64,000 nt of DNA from Blastocladiella emersonii ATCC 22665 (GCA_025594325.1 JANHCV010000004.1:682001-746000), one strand, 5' to 3'. Shown: positions 32,251-42,506, counted from the stretch's first letter. Program-made: numbers and translations. The notes: generated by a model from the sequence alone, not told the origin.

Positions 32251-33952
32251 ATGGAGCTGATGAAACACGACCGGGGCCCGCCTATCGCGGGATCTTTCTT
32301 GCCGTTAGATGTATTCGAGCAGGTCGTCGCTTTGGCGACTGCGCGGGCAGCTGTCATCGCGGCGTCGAGTGTGCTTCGCGACGCTTTTACGACAACGCCT
32401 CATGCCGAAAGCGCCTGGGTCGCGCGCACAATCATGGGCACGACGCTCGAGGAATACGACGCAGCGGCGCGCACCAAGGATCCGGCGTTTTGGTGTGGCC
32501 GTGCCGATGACACCGATCTCGCCCCAAGCCGCCAGCTCCAGATGCCGCTCGTGTGGTATCTTAAGCTGTGCTTTCCCGGCGCTCTGCGCATGGTCGGCTT
32601 TGTCTCCTCGCCGAACAGCAACCAGGGCAACCGCTCTGCTGGCCTTTCGCACCCGTTTTCAACTTCAATGCTTGCGTTCATCTACCGCCGCAGCCAGCCG
32701 CTCACCACCTCAATCGTCGACGCTTTCGCCCCCTTCGCCGATGTCACGGCTTGGTCTAACGTGCTTCACCGCTCGTTTGGGTTTCGCGCCGTCCCCGAAG
32801 GCCTTTCGCTGCCGTACTTCTTTCTGCACGCGAGCGACCACGATGCCATGTTTGCGTGCTTGGACCGCCTCGTTGCCCTCTCGCCAAGCTTTCTTACCGA
32901 CCGCGCCGACCTCTCAACTTGGTTGCGCTTGTGGCTTATCGAGGACGAGGACGTGCGCGAAAACCTAGGCCCCCTCCTGTTCATTAGTGTTCCCGATTCA
33001 ACGCGATGTCGCGCGTCCGAATCGAGTCCAGCTTACCTTGTTATTCCAACTCTGCTCGCACGTCAACCACCTTGCTCCGCCCCATGTACTCTTTGACTCG
33101 CAGTTGGGCTACTTTGCCCTAAGTCTTGCTGCGAACCGATCCTCCCACAATTTTTTGCTCCTGCCGGTCAATTCGGGCATTGATTTTCGCCTTGCCATCC
33201 ACAGGGCCGTCGAGTATGCTGGCCTTAACATCGATCGCACGGGTTTCGAACGCAAGGAGGTATGCCGGCTATTGCTTGATCTTTTTGGCTCCGCCGTCCG
33301 CAACGGCACGCCCATGACCGTGGATGAACTGCTCGACCTACTTGACGGTTACGGCGAGGAAGGAAGCGAACTGCAGACCGTCCTGGCGTTCCGACTCGCC
33401 TCAGTCCTTGCTCAAACAATCCTTCGTGTCCGTAATGTTCCCGGCTTGGACGACGAGGCGGCTGTCAATGTCTATCTTGTGATTCTTGATGTCATTGCTC
33501 GACGCTATCCGGGGACCTTGTAGACCATGCTTGGCATCTTCAACCGTTTCTCTTTCTTTGAAGCGGCAGATCTTGCCTCAATCGATCCCAATGTCGCGTC
33601 TCATAACGTTCAGCACTTGAAGCTTCTACTGTTTCTCGTGCTGGCCGAGCTCGACGTGGTCTAGTTGCCCCGCGAGGTGTTTCCTGCTGCCTTCGCCGTC
33701 CCGTGGGTCGTGAAGACACTGCTAAAGGCCGCAGCCGATCCGACTCTGCTCAGTGCCGGTTTGACTCGAGCGACTAGCGACTCGCTAACGCTCAAGGCGC
33801 TTTCGGACGGCAAGTACGACCTCACGTGCGCGCTGCTCCGGATCTTCCCGCCGACGGACGCGCTCAAGGCGAACCTCGTGGCCGTGGTCAAGGACAAGGG
33901 GCTCGAAGAGGCCAAGCCGCGGGTGCTCGACGTGTTTGGGATCGAGTACTGA
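32251..33952 (+). pseudogene. F-box-like family member with one frameshift and two in-frame UAG codons
   Basis: From ATG 32251 the frame reads LPLDVFEQVVALATARAAVI (F-box-like helix) and stays protein-like to about 32970, for example LPYFFLHASDHDAMFACLDR. A +1 shift is then needed to enter FQLCSHVNHLAPPHVLFDSQ. This second frame runs to 33952 and is interrupted only by TAG at 33521-33523 and TAG at 33662-33664. The sequence after each TAG remains protein-like (FNRFSFFEAADLASIDPN; LPREVFPAAFAVPWVVKTLL). No TAA or TGA falls in the frame before its terminal TGA. Base composition is much lower in GC than the flanking genes. It is best read as a decayed member of a lineage-specific family. Introns ending at the TAGs are possible but no strong donors are present. 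Confidence 0.55.
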
Positions 33953-35000
33953 CGGCACCGATCCGCGTTGAGCAAGAGCTGGCTGAATTGTATGTGGCGT
34001 TATACATATCGTGTTCAATTCTTTTGCCTTAACTTGGATGTTCCAAGCGACAGCGTTTCATTTCTTCAACATTGCGATGCTCAATGAGGAACACGACAAA
34101 GCAAGATCTTAACGGGACCGCTTGGCGCGAGACAGGCGCCAGAGCCAGCGTTGGCCGCGATGCGCCACAGCGTGATCTACGGCGTGATGCAGACTTGTCC
34201 TGTTTGGCAGCCGTAGCCAATGGCATTCCTATTTGTTTTCATACACGGTTCTGCCTGCTCCCGGCGTCCCAGTCGCTCACTGCCACGCTCACCCGCCTGC
34301 GCGACTTCGCCGTGGTCATCAAAACATACGCATCGAGCTGGTACCGTGCATTGCGTCCGAGGGCGTCGATGTGCCGCTCGCCATCGTGCTCGCAAAGTCG
34401 ACCGCGCTCGTTGACGTGCTCGCGCTGGGCATGGCGGAGACCGCGCCCGTCAACGTGCTCGCGCTGGGCATGGCGGCGACCGCGGGCCATCGCCGCCCAC
34501 CGCGCTTGAGCCGCTCCAACTGCACCTCGTCTCCCTGCGCTGCGGCTTCAACGCGGTCGTCCTGCGCGCAATCCACCGTGACGTGTTCGCCAATGTCATG
34601 CCCGCAACTTGGACGTGACCCGTCGTGTTGGCCTCACCGGTCTCGGTGCGCGAATCTGGCGGCGGCGAGCAAGGCGAGTATGCCAACAACGACGACGTGT
34701 AGGCACAGCGCACGAATGCGGTTGCGACAACGTCGGTCCTCGTTACGCTCCTGCTTCACATCATGCGCGCGCCTAGCTGCACAACGTCGTCGGGAGGATC
34801 ATCGATGCAGCGTTGAGATACATCGCATCGTGCAGAATGTCGTGGCTCGCTGGTCGCGGGTGGAGTCCGAGATCCGTGCGGAGTGGCGCGATGCAGCGAC
34901 GGCCAGCATGGTGTAGACGCGCGGCGAGCCTTTGGTGGAGTGTGCGAAGACGACGACAACGAGTAGGATTGCAGAATGCGAGGTGTATTGGACGGGTTCT
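33953..35000. other. Gene-poor region with decayed coding-like fragments, about 1.05 kb
   Basis: No intact gene is supported. A plus-strand frame around 34330-34490 reads RIELVPCIASEGVDVPLAIV and continues into a 13-residue repeat. After a frame change the fragment LVSLRCGFNAVVLRAIHRDV looks coding, followed by TGA and then a TAG after GEYANNDD. This is probably a gene remnant. The AT-rich stretch 33960-34080 may hold the 3' end of the pseudogene upstream. Confidence 0.4.
34410..34487. repeat. 39-bp imperfect tandem duplication
   Basis: Two units of 39 bases, 34410-34448 and 34449-34487, share GACGTGCTCGCGCTGGGCAT (second copy AACGTG...) and differ at a few positions. In one plus frame they encode VDVLALGMAETAP and VNVLALGMAATAG. 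The length is a multiple of three, consistent with duplication inside a former coding sequence. Confidence 0.8.
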
Positions 35001-35636
35001 TCAAGGCTTAGCGCCAGGTTCGGGGTACCCCGAGAGCACAGGCGGGAGGTTGCCGAGGTTCGCGTGCAGCGTCTCGAGCTCGCGGACGAACGAGACGACA
35101 GCGCTACAGCGGGAGGTCAGTTCGGAGCTCCTGAATCCGCGTGACGAGCGTGCGTACCCTTGTTCGGCTCGCGGCACCTCGATGGTGTGCTTGCGAGCGT
35201 GGTGGGCCATGAGCACGCTGGCAATGTCATCGGTGCGTTCGGCCAGGTCCCTGACGTGCCCGTGTACCGCGCGGATGGTCTTTTCCCGCTCGTCTACGAC
35301 ACGGCCTCAGTATCGTCCTGGTCCTGTCGGCGTGGGAGCAGCAGCGTACCCGCGGACGGACCCTGCGCCTGGACAGCTCGGACCTCCTCGTCAATCGCTG
35401 ACCGGTGCGCAGCTACCTCAGCGTCCAGCTGCGTCTGGTGGGCGGCACTCTTCTCGCGGAGCTCCGTTATCCACGACGGCTCTGGAGGCGCGGGCCGGTC
35501 GGCTCGCGGGTCGGCGCCGAGGAGCCGCAGGACCTGGCGCGCGGACAGGCGGTCAGAAACAGCAACTTCACGGCCCGACAAGGACACTCACGTCGATTCC
35601 AGGCAGTTTTTGCGATGCATGTTCATCGGAGTTCAT
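35001..35636 (-). CDS. Small helical (probable coiled-coil) protein, four exons, unknown family
   Basis: Not visible as a single open frame. Exons 35636-35592, 35533-35350, 35293-35158, 35103-35001 join with phases 0, 1 and 2. Introns are 58, 56 and 54 nt, with donors GTGAGT, GTACGC and GTACGC and acceptors CCAG, GTAG and GTAG. The product is 155 residues. It starts MNSDEHASQKLPGID, then VLRLLGADPRADRP, PSWITELREKSAAHQTQLDA, a helix-rich middle (REKTIRAVHGHVRDLAERTD), and ends FVRELETLHANLGNLPPVLS plus a short tail. The heptad-like charged helices suggest a coiled coil in a small complex. It is divergent from the F-box/Cys-pair gene (178 bp between starts). Four matching junctions in a row make a real gene likely. 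Function unknown. Confidence 0.65.
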
Positions 35637-35814
35637 TGCAGCGAGTCCAAGTGAGCGGCGGGCCAGTGTTCCGAACGCGCGCGCGCAAGGGGTCGTCAGA
35701 GCGACCGACCGCCGGCCGCGTGTGGCGGGGCTGAGCTCCGCGGCTCAAAAGGTGTGGCCGCCCCCCGCCTCCACCCGGCTCTCCCTCATCACCCTCATCA
35801 CACAACGTAAACCC

Positions 35815-36747
35815 ATGAACACTCCGACCGTGACCAAGACCAAGACCGCGGCTGCCCCGCGCAAGCGCGCGCGCACGACCAAGTCCAAGGCGCCGCCGAC
35901 GGGCCCCGCGCTGCCGACGCGCCCGCCGCCGGCGCTCCCGACCGCGGTGTGGCGGTGCGTGCTCGGGCACCTGGACCGCTCGTCGTACGGCGACCTGCTG
36001 CTGCTGCGCGGCGTGTCGCGCGGGTGGCGCGACGTGGTCGAGACGCAGCTCGACGGCGTGCACCGTCGGTTCCTCGCCCGCCTGGGCGTGACGGAGCTCG
36101 CCGAGGCCGGGTTCCGCACCAAGACGGGCAAGCCGAGCAAGCGCAAGCCCAAGGCGGGCGAGGGCGCGGTGCCGACTGCCGCCTTCAACACGGTGGTCGT
36201 GAACGCCAAGGCGCGGTGCTTCGAGTGCGGCGAGAAGCGGCCGGCGAACCTGCTCTTCTACCGCGTCACGCCGCCGACGGCGACCGAGGGCGGGAAACGC
36301 TGGCAGCAGTGCCTCGCGTGCCGCGTCCAGCGCGCGCTCGCCGACCCGTCCAAGGGCACGCCCATCTCCTTCTCCAAGACGTCCAAGGGGCCCAAGAACG
36401 CGTCCGCGACCGAGATCACCCGGTCCTCGGCCATGCAGGACCTCGGGATTCCCGGCCAGATCCTCGACTTCCTCCCCGAGCGCTCGGCCCGCAACAACCA
36501 CCCGGCCGCCCGCGGACCCATGAAGCTGTTCAAGCTCGGCCACATCCGCAAGGTCGTCTTTGAGCTCACGGGCGGCAGCATGGAGCCCGTCGTCATGGAG
36601 CGCATGCACGGCTACGTCTCGTTCATCCAGGGGTCCCGCTTCAACTTTGACTTTTCAAAGTCGACCCGCAAGTCCAAGTCGAGCGGCACCGCGGCCGCTG
36701 CCGCCGCTGGGGCTGCGGCTGGCGGTGAGGCGGCCGCCGAGGAGTGA
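35815..36747 (+). CDS. F-box protein with a CxxC/CxxC zinc-binding-like segment
   Basis: One exon, 310 residues; ATG at 35815 is preceded by a C/T-rich leader. The basic N-terminus (PRKRARTTKSK) could be a nuclear localisation signal. An F-box-like motif follows at ~40-75 (LPTAVWRCVLGHLDRSSYGD, then LLLLRGVSRGWRDVVE). At ~125-165 two cysteine pairs occur: CFECGEKRPANLLFY and CLACRVQRAL, a likely zinc site. Further on are GIPGQILDFLPERSARN and FKLGHIRKVVFEL. The tail is Lys/Ser then Ala/Glu rich. Codon use is GC-rich like the housekeeping genes, unlike the broken F-box-like family nearby. It may be an SCF substrate adaptor (family knowledge); the substrate is not inferable. Confidence 0.65.
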   Translation: MNTPTVTKTKTAAAPRKRARTTKSKAPPTGPALPTRPPPALPTAVWRCVLGHLDRSSYGDLLLLRGVSRGWRDVVETQLDGVHRRFLARLGVTELAEAGFRTKTGKPSKRKPKAGEGAVPTAAFNTVVVNAKARCFECGEKRPANLLFYRVTPPTATEGGKRWQQCLACRVQRALADPSKGTPISFSKTSKGPKNASATEITRSSAMQDLGIPGQILDFLPERSARNNHPAARGPMKLFKLGHIRKVVFELTGGSMEPVVMERMHGYVSFIQGSRFNFDFSKSTRKSKSSGTAAAAAAGAAAGGEAAAEE

Positions 36748-36853
36748 TGTCGAGAGTGGTCGTTGTTGTGATTGCGTGCTCCTCGTGGTTGAGAAGAGAT
36801 TTCATGTATCAATACTCGTTTCCATCATCATCGTCACAACGCTTCTACTCTAG

Positions 36854-37480
36854 CCGATTGCCGATCGCGGTGCTGTTGACGGACGAGTCGATGCACGAAC
36901 TGACGCTCACCTCAACGAGCTGATCAACGCCATGAGCGTGATGAAGTAGCGGTCAAAGAGCGAGATCGTCGAGCTGAGTGAATACCCAGAGACCGAGCAG
37001 GACAATTCTAGTGAAGAAGAGCTTGATGTCTCCGGGCCGCCTCAAAAGCAGCGTCGATAGGCCAAAGCTGCGGCTGTTGCGATCCATAACCGCTCAGTGC
37101 ACACCTGCGCTGCTTCGCGTGACTCGTCATCGACCGTGGTCGCACGAGAGCCGATGTCCTAGCGTACCGAGACGGCGACGGCGGCGGCCGTGGCGCGGCT
37201 CCCTCACGATTGCGTGGCCAGCATTTCGGAGCGTACCTCGCCGCGGACCCGCTTCGATACACTCGACCAGCGGTTCCGCCGCGGGACCGAGATCTTGCGC
37301 ATTTTGATGCGGTTCACGTCGAAGCGGTGCTGCGGCAGCCAACCCGGCGAAGGGAACCTGCCCTGGCTGAAGCCAAGGTGTGGCGCAACGCGATCACGCG
37401 AGCCGAGGCACGCGGATCTGTTTGCTGTTGGGAAACCTGACTCACTCAGCCCTGTATTCCTGAACGAGAGCGGTCCTTGA
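36854..37480 (+). pseudogene. Coding-like frame of 209 codons interrupted by three in-frame UAG codons
   Basis: One plus-strand frame runs from the TAG at 36851 to a TGA near 37480. Its internal stops are TAG at 36947, 37058 and 37160 and no TAA or TGA. The readings look like protein: AHLNELINAMSVMK, an acidic segment SEIVELSEYPETEQDNSSEE followed by ELDVSGPPQKQRR, then AKAAAVAIHNRSVHTC, and later RFDTLDQRFRRGTEILRILM. No start, domain or homologue is recognised. Composition is lower in GC than neighbouring genes. It could be a decayed gene, or a frame evolving under UAG tolerance like the copies at 32251 and 42740. The remaining gap 36748-37648 contains nothing else I can support. Confidence 0.35.
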
Positions 37481-37648
37481 CCGCTTCGCGCATGGGTCGT
37501 ACTCAGCCACACGAAACGAAGTTCTTGATCGCCTTCGTAGTCATCATGTCCTAGCCAGCCACAGCTACCCGCTGAGAGAGCGATGGCGCACGATGATGAA
37601 CCAGCAAAGCAAATCTATGAGCAAACACGACCCAAATCTATCTCACCA

Positions 37649-39920
37649 TCACTTGTACGCCTTCTCGATCTCGGTCTTGTACTTTTCGAGGATGGTGCGG
37701 CGCTGGAGCTTCATGGCGGCCGTGAGGTACCCGCTGATCGGGGTCCACTCCTCGTCGGCGAGGACGATCGCCTGGACGATCTCGGCGGGGGCAAACTTGT
37801 TGCGCTTGGCGATCGTCTTGAGGTCAGAGAGGACCGCGTCGGCGATGAGCTTCTGGTGACACAGCTGCTCCCACGAGTCGAATGCGATCCCCGCGTCGCG
37901 GGCGACGGCCTCGATGGCGGCGGGAATCGGCTGGACGATAGCGATCGGGTAGGTGCGCAGCGAGTCAGCGTAGACGCAGATGCGGCCGACGAGCTTGGAG
38001 TCGCCGTAGACGGCCTCGAGCTTCTCGAGGGCAATATACTCGCCGTGGGCGAGCTTGACGAGGTTCTTCTTGCGGTCGATGATCTGCAGCGTGCCGTTCT
38101 CCGGGTGGAACTGCGCCACGTCGCCCGTCATGAGCCAGCCGTCGGCCGTCAGCGTCTCGTGGGTGAGCTCGGGCTGGTTGAAGTAGCCGCGCATGACGGC
38201 GGGCCCGCGGACCCACACCTCGCCGCGCGGCGGATCGGCGCGCGCGAGGTACCCGCCCTCGGGCACGTCGACGAGCATGAGCTCGCAGCACGGGACCGGC
38301 GGGCCGATCGACTTGGTGTGAAACGCGATCTCGGACGAGTACAGCGCGGCCATGCCGCACCCCTCGGTCCCGCCGTACCCCTGCTTCATGGGCGAGATGA
38401 CCGTTGACAGGAACACCTGCGTCTCCTCGGCGATGGGCGCCCCGCCCGACAGCGCGAACCGCACGCACCCGCCGACCTGCGCCTTGACCTTGTTGAGCAC
38501 GAGCGCGTCCGCGAGCGACCCGACCAGGGGCACGCCGGAGAAGACCGACAGCTTCTTGAGCGCGCAGGCGGCCCAGAACACGCGCTGCACGAGCGGCGGC
38601 ATCGCGGCGACCTTGCCGAGAATGCCCTTGGTAATGAGCCCGAACACGGACGGAACCCCGATGATGATGGTCGGCTTGAGCGTGACCAGGTCGCCCTCGC
38701 AGTTGCGCATCGACGCGCCCGTCAGCGTCTTGGGCGAGCTGTACCCGATGCGCGCGCCGATCCACGTGAGGTAGCTTTCGACGACAAAGGCGAGGATGTG
38801 AGCGAGAGGCAAAAAGGCAACGATGACATCGTCGCTCGTGAGCTCGCCGTTGAGCGACCCATGCACTCCCGCCACCGCCGCAACGACGTTGGCGTGGGTC
38901 AGGATCACGCCCTTGGGGTTGCCCGTCGACCCGCTCGTGTACATGATGCACGCGACGTCGTCGGCCTTGGGCGCGCGCACGGCGCACGGGTGCGCGACGC
39001 CGAGCGCCATGACCTCGTCGAGCGTGTACAGAGCGAGCTTGCGGCCGGCCTCGGCGGCGGTCGCGCGCAGCGCGTCGAGGTGCGCCGGCTTGGCGTCGCC
39101 AAAGTACACGACCGTGTGCAGGTGCGTGGTCTCGGCGAAGACGCACGTCAGCGTCGGCAGCAGCTGCGCGCCCATGCACACGACGGGGATCTGCGGCTCG
39201 TTGAGCGACCACAGCAGGCCGGACTCGCCGAGGGTCTACGAGACGAGTTCGTGTGAGCGCGACGCTCGGATGAGCGGGTGGAGGAGCGGAAAACGCACGT
39301 CATAGGCGGTGGCGATGGTCATGTTGACCGAGAAGCAACCGTGCGCGAACAGTCGCCACTCGGCACTAGAGATTCACGACAAGAGTCAGCCAACGCCACA
39401 CACCGTGACGATCCACGTCAACGTACGAGGTCTGGGCGTAGATACACGCCCTGTCGCCGACATTGAACCCGAGCTTGACGAGCCCGGCGCCGATCTCGAG
39501 CGAGCGGTCGAGGAACTCCTGGGTGGTGATCCACTGGTAGTCGCTCATCTCGTAGAACTGCCACGTCTTCATCTCCTTGACCTCGTTCCCGGCGACGACC
39601 TTGGTCACGAGCTTCTCCTCCTCGTGGACGCGCAGCAGCTTGCGCGACCCGAGCATGGGCCGGTCGCCCTTGGTGCGCGCGGCCGAGACGAGCAGCTCGT
39701 GGACCGTGGTGACGGCCGGGTCGGGCGTCGCGTACAGCGCGTCCTTGGCCCGGTAGTGCCGGTACCGCGGCGAGTGCGTCGGGTTGTCGGACGGCAGCGT
39801 CACCACGATCTTGCTGCCCTTGCCGCCGCGACGGAACAGCACGAGCGACACGACGGCGAGCGCCGCGAGGAGAGCGAGCGCAGGGGACTGGTACTGCTCC
39901 ACGCTCGAGGAGAGGGTCAT
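37649..39920 (-). CDS. Long-chain fatty acid-CoA ligase
   Basis: Exons 39920-39427, 39365-39299, 39235-37649 (introns 61 and 63 nt, donors GTACGT and GTGCGT), 715 residues. The joined middle reads SAEWRLFAHGCFSVNMTIAT then AYDTLGESGLLWSLNEPQ, the usual region before the AMP-binding core. The ATP/AMP signature is IMYTSGSTGNPKG at ~285-297. Other hallmarks are QGYGGTEGCG, GEVWVRGPAVMRGYFNQPEL, ADGWLMTGDVAQFHPENGTL and IIDRKKNLVKLAHGEYIALE. A membrane helix at ~15-33 (LALLAALAVVSLVLF) would anchor it, as in ER or lipid-droplet acyl-CoA synthetases. It activates fatty acids with ATP and CoA for lipid synthesis or beta-oxidation. Confidence 0.95.
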
Positions 39921-40605
39921 GGTGGTGGTGGCGGTGGTGTGGAAGCGCGGTGGAAGCCGTCGAGAAGGGAGGATGGAAGGAACAACGGGCTGCTGCTGAG
40001 ATTTGCGGGGGACGGGGCGGCGGGCCGCTGGGTTTTATGTGGGTGCGGTTCGGCGGAGGGCGTCGAGCAACGTGGGCGGCGACGACGAGTTGGGCGTCGA
40101 GCGTTGGGGCCTGATCTCGCAGCTGGGTCCTGCATCAAGGACCGGCTCCACAACGAGGCCCCAGGCGGCGGCGGAGCGCGATAAAACCATCGGCCGCATG
40201 ACAAGCGGAGCGGCGGAGCGCAAGCGATGATGGTGGACCCATGCTGTGGTTTCACGACGACGTGCGCGGTCCACACTGCGAGCAGGCAGAGTTGCGACGG
40301 CGCGAGTGGGGCGGGCGGCCATGCATTGCGGCGCGGCGGCGAAACATAATGCAGCAAGTCGCGCGGGTGCTCGATGTGAGATGCATAGGGTCGCTGGGCG
40401 GAGGGAGCGGAGCGGAGACGAGACGTGCGCTGCGTCGTGAGCGTCGAGCGCGTTGCGCGGGTCGGGTCGCGCGGCCCGGCTTGTTCGGAACAGCCGGGGG
40501 TTGGTCGCCCGCCGCGTGAGTGGCGCAACGCGTCCTCCTTCCGCCCCTCCTCGCGCTCCCGATGGTATGGGTTCAAATTTACTCCTAACGCTTACGGCAT
40601 CGTGA
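39921..40605. other. Intergenic region, about 685 bp
   Basis: It contains the promoter and leader of the acyl-CoA ligase (GGTGGTGGTGGCGGTGGTGT next to its start). Beyond that is GC-rich sequence with short frames on both strands that lack domain signatures or codon bias. No gene or RNA supported. Confidence 0.4.
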
Positions 40606-41211
40606 CTACTGGCTAAGCGCCTTGTTTAGCGCGTACAGGGCGTACGAGAGGACGTCGAGCTTGTGCAGGGCGCGAACGTGTGATGCTCAACGAGACGGCG
40701 CTCGGTCATGGGAGTCATGGCCGAGGAGAACCTCGGCTCTTACTTTGCAATCTTGCGCGGCAGCTTGTGGGTGCGGACCGCGCGTGGGCTGCCGATGCGG
40801 CGGCCGTAGCGGAGCAGGTGCCCGATCAGGACGGGGGCGCCGTTGCTTACTGAACCGTTTCTGGCACTACCGCCGCGTGGATTAGTTCATATTGCCGAGG
40901 CCGGTGCGGTTAGACTCGAGCGCGGTCGCCACTTCGGCCGCGACGTTGGCCTGGATCTTGTCGGCGACCAGGCGCGAAGGATGCAGGGCCTGTGACCGTC
41001 GTCAGTCGTGTACGTCAAGACCGTACTGCGCACTCGACTTGCATGAGCGGCACGACCTGAGGCACGCGCAGACCTTGTGCTGGAAGGCGTGCAAGGAGAT
41101 GTCTTTGAAGCACTGCTTCAGTGCATCCTTGGCCCGCGCCACGTTGAGCGGGAGCTCGTACATTATGGCGAGGGCTTCGGCGAGCTCTCCGTCCGATGGT
41201 GACAACAAGCG
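40606..41211 (-). other. Candidate multi-exon or decayed gene on the minus strand
   Basis: Several minus-strand pieces look coding but could not be joined cleanly. They are ELAEALAIMYELPLNVARAK (near 41180), ALHPSRLVADKIQANVAAEV (40992 downward), GAPVLIGHLLRYGRRIGSPR to KLPRKIA (40840 to 40740), and ALHKLDVLSYALYALNKALS followed by TAG at 40606-40608. Between the last two, a 58-nt segment starting GTAAGAGCC and ending TTGAG has intron size and borders, but the phases disagree by one base. This is either a small-exon gene with a junction I misplaced or a recent pseudogene. Family unknown. Confidence 0.3.
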
Positions 41212-41408
41212 GTCGCGGGTCGGGCATCGGCATGTAGCGTGGCGGTTGTTGACAAGCGGGATCGACTCGTTAGAGGCTTAAACTGACGAATCTTACAACG
41301 ACGAAAGTCACTTACGTTTGGGGATCGAGATATATGAAGCAAACCACGAGTTCGCCGCGAAAAAATGGGATTGGTTTTGACGCGGAGCAGAAAAATGAAA
41401 GGGTCGCA

Positions 41409-41480
41409 GGGACTGTGGCCAAGTGGTAAGGTGTCCGCTTTGGGTGCGGAAGATCCCGGGTTCGATCCCCGGCTGTCCCC
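41409..41480 (+). tRNA. tRNA-Pro (anticodon TGG)
   Basis: A 72-nt cloverleaf without intron. The acceptor stem is GGGACTG / CTGTCCC with one T-T mismatch at pair 6. The D arm contains GGCCAAGTGGTAAGG. The anticodon stem is TCCGC/GCGGA and the loop TTTGGGT, giving anticodon TGG, which reads CCA. The T arm is CCGGG TTCGATC CCCGG. A C follows as discriminator, then TTTT at 41481-41484, a Pol III stop. A and B box sequences (TGGCCAAGTGG and GGTTCGATCCC) are present. Confidence 0.93.
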
Positions 41481-42002
41481 TTTTCGTGCCGTAGGCATCG
41501 CGTTTTGCCTTGATTTGTAGTCCTGAGAGCTACATGAGGATGGGAAGGATGATCTTTTGGTGCACGAACAACGAGAAGTCGTCCAAGCAACCGTGAAAAG
41601 ACTGCGCGGCCTGTGGTGCAAAGCGTTGATCTAACTGCAAGTGATCCTATCAATCATTCTAAACGTGAGAAAGAATCGCGCTGTGCGAGCTTGCGGGTCT
41701 TGCAGTGCAGGACCCGTCACGGTTCGTCGCATTGCGCGTCCCAGAAGTCCTCTCCATCGCTCAGGCGGACGATCTGAAACGCGCGCTGCGGCCCGCAGTT
41801 GACCGCAGCCGCCCATGAGTGAGCGCGTCGCGCCGCAACTTGTTCCAAGTACGGCACAGTCACGCTGACCGCACCCCGCAGCGATGCAAGCCGGCCCTAT
41901 TCTTGCCGCACGGACGTCGAGTGCCAGCGTCGTACAAGAGCGGCCGTGTCCCCGCCCTGTCCTTGCCCTCACCCTCACCACGAAACCCGCTACGCTATCT
42001 CC
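41481..42002. other. Intergenic region, about 520 bp
   Basis: It runs from the tRNA terminator to the start of the repeat-protein gene. The last ~80 bases are the C/T-rich leader type seen before many genes here. Nothing else was recognised. Confidence 0.4.
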
Positions 42003-42506
42003 ATGGATCAGTGCACCCCGATCCACGTCCAAGACGTTCAGACCCAGCAGCAGTCCCAGGCACCGACGCAATGGAACGACGCGCTGGGCGCTCAGCAGCA
42101 GCAGCAGCAATCTCAGACCCAGTCCGAGTGGGGAACCGCAGTTGACGCGACCCAGATCCAGTCGCAGTGGCAAGGACAGCAGCAGCCGCAGGGCGGCGAC
42201 GTGTTCCAGTCTCAGGCTCAGTCCCAGTGGGGAGGCCAGTGGGGTAGCCATCACTCGTTTGACAGCCTCACGGGCGGGGACCACCACTCGTTCGGTGGTG
42301 GGCTTCAAGGGGGCAGCAGCGGGAGCCCGCTCGACGGCCTCCATGGCAGCAGCGGCCGCCCACTCGACAACCTCCACGGCAGCAGTGATCGCCCGCTCGA
42401 CAACCTCCACGCGTCGAGTGACAGCCCGCTTGACAATCTCCACGGAAGCAGCCTCGTCGCCGATGCGGGCGGCGCTTCAGGGATCGGCAGCAACAGCATC
42501 TACTGA
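42003..42506 (+). CDS. Low-complexity protein with four 11-residue repeats
   Basis: One exon, 167 residues, ATG in a good context after a C-rich leader, stop TGA. The first half is Gln/Trp/Ser rich with CAG runs (QWNDALGAQQQQQQ, QSQWGGQWG). The second half has four tandem units of 11 residues, each like GSS.SPLDGLH or GSS.RPLDNLH. No domain, signal peptide or membrane helix. The Trp spacing and polar repeats suggest a disordered or assembly-forming protein, but that is inference. The function is unknown. Confidence 0.55.
   Translation: MDQCTPIHVQDVQTQQQSQAPTQWNDALGAQQQQQQSQTQSEWGTAVDATQIQSQWQGQQQPQGGDVFQSQAQSQWGGQWGSHHSFDSLTGGDHHSFGGGLQGGSSGSPLDGLHGSSGRPLDNLHGSSDRPLDNLHASSDSPLDNLHGSSLVADAGGASGIGSNSIY
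42312..42443. repeat. Four tandem 33-bp repeats inside the repeat-protein gene
   Basis: Units at 42312, 42345, 42378 and 42411 each encode 11 residues centred on PLD.LH, followed by a partial fifth unit (GGAAGCAGC). Units differ at several bases, mostly keeping the PLDNLH core, which points to selection or recent spread within the gene. Confidence 0.85.
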
